Positions 34,399 through 41,281 of a stretch of 64,000 nucleotides of DNA are shown one piece after another; the first letter of the stretch is position 1; every line of letters begins with the position of its first letter. This stretch comes from JBOHRN01 sp050732775 (GTDB lineage: Bacteria > Gemmatimonadota > Gemmatimonadetes > Longimicrobiales > Longimicrobiaceae): NCBI GenBank assembly GCA_050732775.1, contig JBOHRN010000023.1:35499-99498 (forward strand), written 5' to 3'. The translations under genes and the position numbers were made by a program. Under the pieces are notes generated by a model. It did not search any database and was not told the DNA's origin. It saw nothing but the letters and a program-made list of their open reading frames with translations.

Positions 34399-34889
34399 TA
34401 CGGAATCGATCTACGGTTCAGGGTGCGCGCGCCGGGGTCCAGGAAAGATTCCAAACTGGCCATCACCGCCCGGTCCAGGAGGCCGTCGATCATCTCCATC
34501 ACCAGGTACGCGCTAGAGCGCCGCTGTTCGGTGGCCGATAGGTGTCCCCAGATGGCGCGCCGGAACATGAACAGCTCCAGCACCGCCTCGGTAACGTCGT
34601 AGCCGTCGGCACGGCGCTGAAAGCCGTGGATGGCCGCGAGCTGTTCGGACTCGAAGCGGGGGCTTCCGTGCTCCAAGCGGTCGAGCACCGAGTCGAATAG
34701 TTGGGGTACGTGGTCGAGCAGGAGAGGGTCGCTGAGTTCCTGCTTGCTCTGGACGCTCCGGTTCTCGCGCACCCGGTAGACCCAGTCGCGCAAGATATCG
34801 CCCCGGCCCTTGCGCAGCTCGGCAACCACGCCGGCAAACCGTTCGCTGTCGCTGGGGCGTGAAGTGGGAGCGGGGGCGTTGTTGGTCAC
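34398..34889 (-). CDS. Stand-alone RsbRD N-terminal-like domain protein
   Basis: A 163-residue all-helical protein resembling the RsbT co-antagonist RsbRD N-terminal domain, a globin-like sensor fold. The helix pattern GRGDILRDWVYRVRENRS, followed by LSDPLLLDHVPQLFDSVLDR, matches it well. In stressosome proteins this domain is followed by a STAS domain, but here it stands alone. A sensory or partner-binding role is therefore likely but unspecified. The GTG start is the first gene of the six-gene operon and lies behind a candidate promoter. Its position first in the operon fits a regulator of the genes below it. Confidence 0.68.
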   Translation of the reverse strand: MTNNAPAPTSRPSDSERFAGVVAELRKGRGDILRDWVYRVRENRSVQSKQELSDPLLLDHVPQLFDSVLDRLEHGSPRFESEQLAAIHGFQRRADGYDVTEAVLELFMFRRAIWGHLSATEQRRSSAYLVMEMIDGLLDRAVMASLESFLDPGARTLNRRSIP

Positions 34890-34917
34890 GGTCAGCTGTG
34901 AAATCAGGAGTAGGTCA

Positions 34918-34946
34918 AATATATCCCTCCGGCACCGTTTCCAAAA
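34918..34946 (-). promoter_or_regulatory. Candidate promoter of the LuxC/LuxE operon
   Basis: On the minus strand TTTTGG (34946-34941), 17-bp spacer, TATATT (34923-34918). The start would be near 34911, giving a 22-nt leader before the GTG at 34889. The divergent thyX promoter starts about 50 bp away. Confidence 0.45.
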
Positions 34947-34996
34947 GTGCCGCCCTTACCGTAGCGAAGTGTAACGCGGCGCACCCCCTCACCGGC

Positions 34997-35025
34997 TTGT
35001 GACCGGTCCAACGGAGGAGTACCTT
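34997..35025 (+). promoter_or_regulatory. Sigma70-like promoter of thyX
   Basis: TTGTGA (34997-35002), 17-bp spacer, TACCTT (35020-35025). A start near 35032 gives a leader of about 30 nt. The same -10 hexamer is used by the promoter at 56577-56582. Confidence 0.5.
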
Positions 35026-35062
35026 CATCGAGCTGGCTGATAACCCGAGTAGCCGTCGATCC

Positions 35063-35845
35063 ATGCAAATAATCCGCGAGCCGAGGGTAACCCTCCTCTC
35101 CCGGCAGGAGTTCCTAGCGCCCGGCCATATCCACTGGCGGGGCGACGGCGACGTGGACGCCGAGACGCTGGCGGAGTTTGCCGGACGGCTCTGCTACCTA
35201 TCGTTCGGAGAGGAAGCGGGCATCGAGGGGGGACACAAGACCATCCCCGGGCGCACCACCAACGAGTCGTACCTGGCCAACATCCTCAAGGTCAAACACG
35301 GTAGCGTGCTGGAGCACGCGGTGTGGAGCGTGCTGGTCGAGGGGGTGAGCCGCTCCCTGACGCACGAACTGGTGCGCCACCGGGCGGGCTTCGGCTTCTC
35401 CCAGCTCTCCCAGCGCTACGTGGACGAGTCGGGCATCGCCTTCGTGCTCCCCCCCGAGATCGACGACAACACCACCGCCTTCGAGGTCTGGCTGGGGGCG
35501 TGCGAATCGGCCCTGGAGGCGTACCGGGAGCTACTCGGCGAACTAACCGACCGGCTGGGAGAAGAAGAGTCGGCCACCTTGCGGAAGAAGCGAGCCCGCC
35601 AGACCGCCCGCGCCGTGCTCCCCAACTGCGCCGAGACCAAGATCGTGGTGACGGGCAACGCCCGGGCGTGGCGCCACTTCATGGAGGCGCGCGGGAGTGG
35701 CGGGGCCGACGCCGAGATTCGCCGCTTGGCGCTTCGCTTGCTGGAGATCTTCCGGCAAGAGGCGCCCCACATCTTCGGCGACATGCACCTGGTCTCCCAG
35801 CACGACGGCACCCAGGTAGTCGAGACGCCCAACAGCAAGGTGTGA
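35063..35845 (+). CDS. thyX: Flavin-dependent thymidylate synthase
   Basis: A 260-residue ThyX that methylates dUMP to dTMP with methylene-THF and FAD/NADPH. Evidence: HGSVLEHAVWSVLVEGVSRS (FAD and folate region), the signature LVRHRAGFGFSQLSQRYVDE, and RAVLPNCAETKIVVTGNARAWRHF near the C-terminus. The ThyX motif is usually RHR, seven residues, then Ser; here eight residues separate RHR from the second Ser, so a one-residue insertion seems present. ATG start, divergent from the LuxC/LuxE operon. It is slightly longer than the 220-250 aa typical of the family. Confidence 0.92.
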   Translation: MQIIREPRVTLLSRQEFLAPGHIHWRGDGDVDAETLAEFAGRLCYLSFGEEAGIEGGHKTIPGRTTNESYLANILKVKHGSVLEHAVWSVLVEGVSRSLTHELVRHRAGFGFSQLSQRYVDESGIAFVLPPEIDDNTTAFEVWLGACESALEAYRELLGELTDRLGEEESATLRKKRARQTARAVLPNCAETKIVVTGNARAWRHFMEARGSGGADAEIRRLALRLLEIFRQEAPHIFGDMHLVSQHDGTQVVETPNSKV

Positions 35846-35950
35846 GGGAGAGCCGAAGGCGGAATGCCCGGATGGTTGACCTAAGCGAGCCCGGAGAGTA
35901 GCTTTCCGGACGAACGCTCGTTCGAGACAGAACCCCCTGAACGGAGCAAG

Positions 35951-36889
35951 GTGGCCGCGAAGAGCGAAGAAGAACTCAAGCAGAAGGTCCAGAACGGCTT
36001 CCTAGTGGAGTACCCCGACGAGATGACCGAGGGGTATCGGAAGTCGCTCATCGTGCAGCTACTGGTACAGGCCGACACCGAACTGATTTCGGCGCCCGCG
36101 TACTTCGGCCCGGCCAGCACCGCGCCCTCCACCAACACCATGGTCAGCGCCACGGCCATCATCCAGGACGAACTGGCCCACGCCAACATCGCCTATCGGC
36201 TCCTGGAAGACCTGGGGCTCGACAAGGAGGAGCTCCTCTACGGCCGTGAGCCGCATCAATTCAAGCACCCTTACGGCTTCGACCAGCCGCTGGAAGACTG
36301 GGCCGATCTGGTGGTGGCCAACGGCTTCTTCGACCGAGCAGGTATCACCCTCCTGGGAGACGTTTTCGAGAACACTTCGTACGGCCCCCTCAAACGGGCC
36401 CTGGTCAAGGTAGACCAGGAGGAAACCTTTCACCTGCGTCACGGGGAGATGTGGATGAAGCGGCTGGTGCAGGCCGGGGGCGAGGCGCGCGAAATGGTGC
36501 AGCGCTCCGTGGACTGGATGTTTCCGATGGCGGTGGAGTGGTTCGGGCTGCCCGACGACCGCAAGCGCCACTCCGGCCAACTCGAGTACCGGCTCAAGGG
36601 GCTCACCAACGACCAACTCCGCCAGAAGTGGATGAGTTCCACGGTGCCGCTCTGCGAGTCGCTGGGGCTCGACCGGCCGGCCCACTACAATGAGGAGAAG
36701 GGAGAGTATGAGCTCGACTTCCCCTTCCCCTGCCAGTACGATCCGGACGAGCGGCGCTGGCTCTTTGCCGAGGGAGAGATCAGCTGGGACGAGGTTTTCG
36801 AGAGGTGGAAGGGGCGCGGCCCCATGAACCGCCGCTACGTGGAGATGGTGCAAGACGGAAGGGAGTTACGCCGGGCGCTGGCGGCGTGA
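35951..36889 (+). CDS. paaA: 1,2-phenylacetyl-CoA epoxidase subunit A
   Basis: Catalytic di-iron monooxygenase subunit, 312 residues, which epoxidises the ring of phenylacetyl-CoA. The ferritin-like helices carry iron-ligand motifs AIIQDELAHANIAYRLLEDL and VKVDQEETFHLRHGEMWM (Glu and Glu-x-x-His). The segment VEYPDEMTEGYRKSLIVQLL and the C-terminal RYVEMVQDGRELRRAL fit PaaA. The GTG start is preceded by GGAGCAAG. It heads the operon paaA, paaD (N domain), paaB, paaC, a small membrane protein and paaD (zinc domain). No PaaE reductase is in the window. Confidence 0.94.
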   Translation: MAAKSEEELKQKVQNGFLVEYPDEMTEGYRKSLIVQLLVQADTELISAPAYFGPASTAPSTNTMVSATAIIQDELAHANIAYRLLEDLGLDKEELLYGREPHQFKHPYGFDQPLEDWADLVVANGFFDRAGITLLGDVFENTSYGPLKRALVKVDQEETFHLRHGEMWMKRLVQAGGEAREMVQRSVDWMFPMAVEWFGLPDDRKRHSGQLEYRLKGLTNDQLRQKWMSSTVPLCESLGLDRPAHYNEEKGEYELDFPFPCQYDPDERRWLFAEGEISWDEVFERWKGRGPMNRRYVEMVQDGRELRRALAA

Positions 36890-36921
36890 CGCCGGCCGCC
36901 ACCAGCTTCGATCATACTTCG

Positions 36922-37272
36922 ATGACCGCAACAGCCGCTACTTACCCGGTCCCACTGGAGGAGCAGACCGGGCCCCTGTGGGACTCACTGCGCGGGGTGA
37001 TGGACCCCGAGCTGCCCGTCTCCCTGGTAGATTTGGGGCTGGTTTACGACGTCCGCGAAAGCGCCTCGGGCGAGGTCGAGGTAGACCTTACCTTTACCGC
37101 CTCGGGCTGTCCGTGCATGGCGTTCATCAAGATGGACTTGGAGGAAGCCCTGCTGGCTGTGGACGGGGTGAGCGGAGTGACCATCCACGAAGTGTGGAAC
37201 CCTCCCTGGACCCGCTCCCGGGTGAGCCCGGCTGGGCGCGAACGGATGAAGAAGTTCGGGGTGGGGCTGTAG
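36922..37272 (+). CDS. paaD: PaaD N-terminal (DUF59) domain protein
   Basis: A 116-residue DUF59 protein needed for maturation of the phenylacetyl-CoA epoxidase. LWDSLRGVMDPELPVSLVDL, the cysteine segment TFTASGCPCMAFIKMDL and EVWNPPWTRSRVSPAGRERM are the expected features. Canonical PaaD (about 165 aa) continues into a zinc-ribbon domain. Here the protein stops after DUF59 (KKFGVGL), and that missing domain is a separate gene at 38696-38929. ATG at 36922 is used; a GTG at 36886 overlapping the paaA stop is an equally possible coupled start. The paaB GTG follows 4 nt after the stop. Confidence 0.85.
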   Translation: MTATAATYPVPLEEQTGPLWDSLRGVMDPELPVSLVDLGLVYDVRESASGEVEVDLTFTASGCPCMAFIKMDLEEALLAVDGVSGVTIHEVWNPPWTRSRVSPAGRERMKKFGVGL

Positions 37273-37276
37273 CAGC

Positions 37277-37567
37277 GTGCGCGAACCGGTCTACGAAGTA
37301 TTCGCGCGCAAGACCCGCGCGGAGCCGCTCCGGCACGTGGGCGCGCTCAACGCCCCGGACGACGAGTTGGCCCGCGTCTTTGCCTGGAACACCTATGACG
37401 AGCAGAACTGGTTCGAGATGGCCGTGGTCAAGCGCGACTCTCTGCTCCCGGTCAACCCCCGGCCGGGAGCCACTCCCGCCAACGGCGGCGCCAGACGCCT
37501 GGTTCGCTCTCCCGGCCGGGGCTCGTACGGCGGCTCCGAGGTGACCGATCCGGAGGTGGCGGGGTGA
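37277..37567 (+). CDS. paaB: 1,2-phenylacetyl-CoA epoxidase subunit B
   Basis: A small 96-residue subunit that bridges PaaA-PaaC pairs in the epoxidase complex. It opens VREPVYEVFARKTRAEPLRH followed by VGALNAPDDELARVFAWNTY, the conserved PaaB core. The segment FEMAVVKRDSLLPV is also typical. The last 30 residues are Gly/Arg/Pro-rich and look disordered. Its GTG start lies just after the PaaD N-domain gene, and its stop overlaps the paaC GTG (GTGA). Confidence 0.88.
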   Translation: MREPVYEVFARKTRAEPLRHVGALNAPDDELARVFAWNTYDEQNWFEMAVVKRDSLLPVNPRPGATPANGGARRLVRSPGRGSYGGSEVTDPEVAG

Positions 37568-38409
37568 GCGGCGCAACCGCCCAAGCCATCCAGCAGGCGG
37601 CCGAGCTGGCACCGTCGGTGCGCACCGCCCTGCGCGACCTGATCCTTGCCCTGGCCGACGGCAAGCGGCTCCTCGGTATCCGCTACTCAGACTGGATGCT
37701 CGGAGCTCCCAGCCTCGAAGCCGGCATCGCGGCTTCGTCCATGGCCCAAGACGAGTGGGGACACGCCCGGCTCACCTACGCCCTGCTCTCCGACTTCGGT
37801 GACGACACGGCCGCGCTAGAGAGAGAGCGGGAAGCCGCCGACTACCGGAATCCGGAACCGCTCGACCGTCGCTTCTCCTCGTGGGCCGAAATGACCGCCG
37901 CCGGGCTCATCCTGGACACCGCCTTCGCTGTGCAGTACGCCGCCCTCGCCGGCAGCCGCTACGAGCCGCTCCACAACCGGGTACAGAAGCTCCTGGACGA
38001 GGAGGCCTTCCACTACCGGCACGCGGCGGGGTGGGCGCGGCGGCTCGCTAGCTCGCCGGAGCCGCGGAAAGAATTCGCCGGACACGCGCGGCGGCTCCTG
38101 CCCGCGGCGCTCCGCTGGTTCGGCTCCGGAGGGTCCGAAACGGCCCGCGCCTTGGTCGAGCAGGGGATCGCGGACGCCGCACCGGACCAGCTCCGGGAGC
38201 GGCTCTTGGAGCGCGTGGCACCCGTCCTGCTAGAGCCAGGGCTAGCCGGCCTGGCCCTCTCCGGCCAGCCGGGCAGCTGGCGGTACGAGGGCGAGATCGA
38301 CTGGGACGGTTGGGACGACACCACCCGCCGCGCTAACCAGGGCGGCCCCGACGCCGGCACCCTGGCTCGGGTACGGGGAGACCTCAACCGGGCCTTCTTG
38401 GTGGAGTAA
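37564..38409 (+). CDS. paaC: 1,2-phenylacetyl-CoA epoxidase subunit C
   Basis: A 281-residue structural partner of PaaA, with the same ferritin-like fold but no catalysis in characterised systems. LADGKRLLGIRYSDWMLGAP, then SSMAQDEWGHARLTYALLSD, and LLDEEAFHYRHAAGWARRL mark the helices equivalent to the iron-binding helices of PaaA. Many potential ligand residues remain, so whether it binds iron is open. GTG start overlapping the paaB stop. It is followed by a small membrane protein gene 17 nt on. Confidence 0.92.
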   Translation: MSGATAQAIQQAAELAPSVRTALRDLILALADGKRLLGIRYSDWMLGAPSLEAGIAASSMAQDEWGHARLTYALLSDFGDDTAALEREREAADYRNPEPLDRRFSSWAEMTAAGLILDTAFAVQYAALAGSRYEPLHNRVQKLLDEEAFHYRHAAGWARRLASSPEPRKEFAGHARRLLPAALRWFGSGGSETARALVEQGIADAAPDQLRERLLERVAPVLLEPGLAGLALSGQPGSWRYEGEIDWDGWDDTTRRANQGGPDAGTLARVRGDLNRAFLVE

Positions 38410-38426
38410 CCGCGAACCAGACAGCC

Positions 38427-38699
38427 GTGACTAGACAGCTAAAGGTGTTTATGCCCCGCTGGGTGCGCTGGCCCCTGATCCCCGTTCTCGCCGTGCTGTG
38501 GGGGGTCATGACCTACGTGGCGTTTGCCACACCCGGCGGCGGCGAGGAGTTGGGGATGCTCGAATGGTTGGTGATCACCGTGGTGCTCTTGCTGGTGGGC
38601 GGGATGATCTGGCTGATGTCATCGGGTAAGCTGCCCGCGTATATTATCGAGTTGGAAGACGAGGAAGTACGCGGTGGGCCTGCCAACAAGCTTCCGTGA
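38427..38699 (+). CDS. Small two-helix membrane protein, function unknown
   Basis: A 90-residue protein with two predicted membrane helices (about 14-34, WPLIPVLAVLWGVMTYVAFA; 45-64, LEWLVITVVLLLVGGMIWLM) and a charged C-terminal tail (ELEDEEVRGGPANK). It is embedded in the paa operon: it follows paaC by 17 nt, and its stop overlaps the GTG of the PaaD zinc-domain gene. No known PaaABCE component is like it. The position suggests a membrane link for the epoxidase or its electron donor, or only operon packing. GTG start. Confidence 0.7.
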   Translation: MTRQLKVFMPRWVRWPLIPVLAVLWGVMTYVAFATPGGGEELGMLEWLVITVVLLLVGGMIWLMSSGKLPAYIIELEDEEVRGGPANKLP

Positions 38700-38929
38700 A
38701 CGGGCGGCGTAAAGCCACCTCGCCCCCAGAGCAGGGCGACACCGGCCCGGATGGCGGCGGCCTCCCCCCCCACCCCCCCTGCCCCTTCTGCGACTCCCCG
38801 GACACCCAGCTGATCTCCCCCTTCGGCGGACAGATGTCGGTGGCCCAGTACTGGTGCGGGGGTTGTCGCACCGGCTTCGAATACCTCAAGTGGGGCGACA
38901 CGCCCCGGGGGGATTCCCTTTCCGGCTAG
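38696..38929 (+). CDS. Detached PaaD C-terminal zinc-ribbon domain
   Basis: A 77-residue protein whose second half matches the C-terminal zinc domain of PaaD: PCPFCDSPDTQLISPFGGQM, then YWCGGCRTGFEYLKW (two CxxC pairs and the conserved SPFG, with the F-x-Y-x-K ending). The first 26 residues are low-complexity. The GTG start overlaps the upstream stop (GTGA). In canonical operons this domain is fused behind DUF59. Here DUF59 is a separate gene 1.4 kb upstream, so the two parts probably act in trans. The frame ends in SLSG and there is no sign of decay. Confidence 0.82.
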   Translation: MNGRRKATSPPEQGDTGPDGGGLPPHPPCPFCDSPDTQLISPFGGQMSVAQYWCGGCRTGFEYLKWGDTPRGDSLSG

Positions 38930-38981
38930 AGCGCGTATCTTAGGGAGAGAAGTCTTCTTTCACCCTTGCCCGAGAAACGCC

Positions 38982-39416
38982 ATGCACACCTTCTTCATGA
39001 GCCGCTTCGAGGAGGAGACTCTATCCCTGCTCCGCCTAGTGTCCGGGTTCCTCTTCCTCCAACACGGGGTTCAGAAACTCTTCGGACTGCTGGAGGGAAA
39101 CCAGGTAGAACTCTTTTCGCTCATGGGGCTGGCCGGTTTTATCGAACTGTTCGGCGGACTTTTTATCATGGTTGGGCTCTTTACCCGTCCGGTGGCTTTC
39201 GTGGCGGCGGGCGAGATGGCTGTCGCTTACTTCATGGTGCACCTTCCGCAGGGCTTCTGGCCCATTCTCAACGGCGGTGAGCCGGCCGCATTTTACTGCT
39301 TCCTTTTTCTCTACCTGTCAGCCCGCGGCGCGGGCCCGTGGAGCGTTGACGCCGCCCTGGAGCGCCGGGCCGCGGCCAAACCGGTGGCGCACCCCGCCCC
39401 AGAGCCGGTCAGCTGA
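38982..39416 (+). CDS. DoxX family membrane protein
   Basis: A 144-residue four-helix membrane protein. SLLRLVSGFLFLQHGVQKLF and GLAGFIELFGGLFIMVGLFT are the DoxX signature, and FVAAGEMAVAYFMVHLPQGF completes the third helix. DoxX-type proteins are linked to redox processes of the inner membrane, with poorly defined chemistry. ATG start; a shorter start at the second Met (MSRFEEE) is possible. Its stop overlaps the 3' end of the convergent methyltransferase-MTHFR gene by 8 nt. Confidence 0.85.
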   Translation: MHTFFMSRFEEETLSLLRLVSGFLFLQHGVQKLFGLLEGNQVELFSLMGLAGFIELFGGLFIMVGLFTRPVAFVAAGEMAVAYFMVHLPQGFWPILNGGEPAAFYCFLFLYLSARGAGPWSVDAALERRAAAKPVAHPAPEPVS

Positions 39417-41280
39417 CCGAGACCGGGCGGGCGCCCGGCTCCAGCTCCTCGAAGACACTGAGCGCCAGGGGAACTTTTCCAAAGGGGGCGCTCACCTGCA
39501 CCCCGCGGGTGGCGCTCCGCGCCTCGGCGAGCATCTCGCGGGCGATAGCTAGCCCTTCCTGGATCGCCCGCTCCTTGCCCGCCGCGCCGGCCACGCGCAT
39601 GCGCGCCAGAATCTCGTCCGGGACCACCACCCCCGGTACCTCGTTAGCCAGGAATTCGGCGTTGCGGGCGCTGACCAGCGGCCAGACTCCCGCGATGACG
39701 GGGATATTGAGATTCTCTCGCTCGATGCGCTCCAGGAAGTTCATCAGTTGCCCAACGTCGAAGACGGGCTGGGTGATGGCGTACTCGGCCCCGGCGTCCA
39801 CTTTCCAGTAGAAGCGCTTCAACTCGTGCTCAAAGTCGGTGGCGCCGGGATTTACGCCCACCCCGATGACAAACTCCGTGGGCTCGTCAAGGGCGTTACC
39901 GCCGGGGTCTAGCCCGCGGTTCAGCCGCGAGACCAGGTTGGTGAGCCCGATGGAGTCGATGTCGAAAACCGCGGTGGCGTCGGGGTACGGTCCCATTTTG
40001 GGAGGATCTCCGGTGATCAGCAGCAGGTTGCGCAGGCCCACCGCCTGCGCTCCCAGCAGGTCCGAGAGCATACTCAGCAGGTTGCGGTCGCGGCAGCAGT
40101 AGTGGACCACCGGCTCGATGCCCACCTGTTGCAAGATCAACAGTGAAGTCGCCAGCACGCCCATACGGCTCTGGGCGCGCGGACCGTCGGGGACATTGAC
40201 CGCGTCGACGCCCGCCTCTTTGAGCAGCCGCACCCCCGCCAACACCTTTTCGGGATTGGCTCCCCGCGGGGGAACGATCTCCACGCTGGTAACGAACTCT
40301 CCGGCCGCGAGCTTTTGCCCGAAGCGCGAACGCCTTTCGAGCGGCAGGGGCTCGCTACCCGCTGGCTGCTCGACCGGAGCGGTAACGGCCAGCGGACGCG
40401 AGCGGGGCACCAGGGCGCGGACCGCGTCCGAGATGCGGGCGATGTGCTCGGGGGTGGTGCCGCAGCAACCGCCCACGAAACGGGCCCCCTTGCGGATCAG
40501 CCGGGAGGCGTATTTGGCCATGTACTCGGGCGACGCCAGGTATATTTTGCGTCCGTCCACGTCGCGGGGCAGACCGGCGTTGGGCTGGGCCGACAGGGGT
40601 AGCCGCGAGACGGCGGCCATCTCTTCCACCGCACCCAACATGGCGTGCGGTCCCACGCTACAGTTGAGCCCCGCCGCGTCCGCTCCCCACTCTTCGGCGC
40701 GCTGGACGAAGAGGGCGGCGTCGGTCCCGAAGGCGGTGCGCCCGTCTTCCTGGATGGCGATCTGCGCCAGCACGGGCACCTCGCCGAGGGAGCGGACGGC
40801 GGCTATCGCCTGCTGAATTTCGCTCAGGTCGCTGAAGGTCTCGATGACGATAAAGTCTACCCCTCCCTCCAGCAGCCCCTCGGCCTGTTCGCGGAAAAGG
40901 GCTTGCGCTTCGGTCACCGAGGTGGGGCCGTACGGCTCGAGGCGGATGCCAAGAGGTCCGATGGCGCCCGCTACCAGGGCGCGGCCACCCGCCACGCCGG
41001 CGGCCAACTGGGCGGCGCGCGCGTTGATGGCCCGTACTTCACTCTCCAGTCCGTGCCCCGCCAACTTGATGCGGTTGGCCCCGTAGCTGTTACTCTCCAG
41101 GATCTCGGCGCCCGCCTTGAGGTAGGCCCGGTGAACGTCCCTCACCAGTTCGGGCTGGGTCAGGTTCAGCTGGTCGTAGCAGCGGTTGATGTACACGCCG
41201 CGAGCGTACAGCATGGTGCCCATGGCCCCGTCGAAAACGTGCGGGTGTCGGTCGTGGAGAAAGTCGTGAAACGACGGCAC
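39409..41280 (-). CDS. Bifunctional homocysteine S-methyltransferase / methylenetetrahydrofolate reductase
   Basis: A 623-residue fusion like Bacillus YitJ. Residues 1 to about 290 are a zinc-dependent homocysteine methyltransferase: FDGAMGTMLYARG, GLNCSVGPHAML and GGCCGTTPEHI supply the three zinc cysteines. Residues from about 325 form an MTHFR TIM barrel (SVEIVPPRGANPEKVL; VHYCCRDRN; LITGDPPKMGPYP; EYAITQPVFD), which makes methyl-THF. The GTG start lies 1 nt after the metH stop (TGAGGTG), so it is the second gene of the metH operon. The reductase half supplies methyl-THF for MetH. The methyl donor of its own methyltransferase half is unclear. Confidence 0.93.
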   Translation of the reverse strand: MPSFHDFLHDRHPHVFDGAMGTMLYARGVYINRCYDQLNLTQPELVRDVHRAYLKAGAEILESNSYGANRIKLAGHGLESEVRAINARAAQLAAGVAGGRALVAGAIGPLGIRLEPYGPTSVTEAQALFREQAEGLLEGGVDFIVIETFSDLSEIQQAIAAVRSLGEVPVLAQIAIQEDGRTAFGTDAALFVQRAEEWGADAAGLNCSVGPHAMLGAVEEMAAVSRLPLSAQPNAGLPRDVDGRKIYLASPEYMAKYASRLIRKGARFVGGCCGTTPEHIARISDAVRALVPRSRPLAVTAPVEQPAGSEPLPLERRSRFGQKLAAGEFVTSVEIVPPRGANPEKVLAGVRLLKEAGVDAVNVPDGPRAQSRMGVLATSLLILQQVGIEPVVHYCCRDRNLLSMLSDLLGAQAVGLRNLLLITGDPPKMGPYPDATAVFDIDSIGLTNLVSRLNRGLDPGGNALDEPTEFVIGVGVNPGATDFEHELKRFYWKVDAGAEYAITQPVFDVGQLMNFLERIERENLNIPVIAGVWPLVSARNAEFLANEVPGVVVPDEILARMRVAGAAGKERAIQEGLAIAREMLAEARSATRGVQVSAPFGKVPLALSVFEELEPGARPVSVS

Positions 41281-41281
41281 C

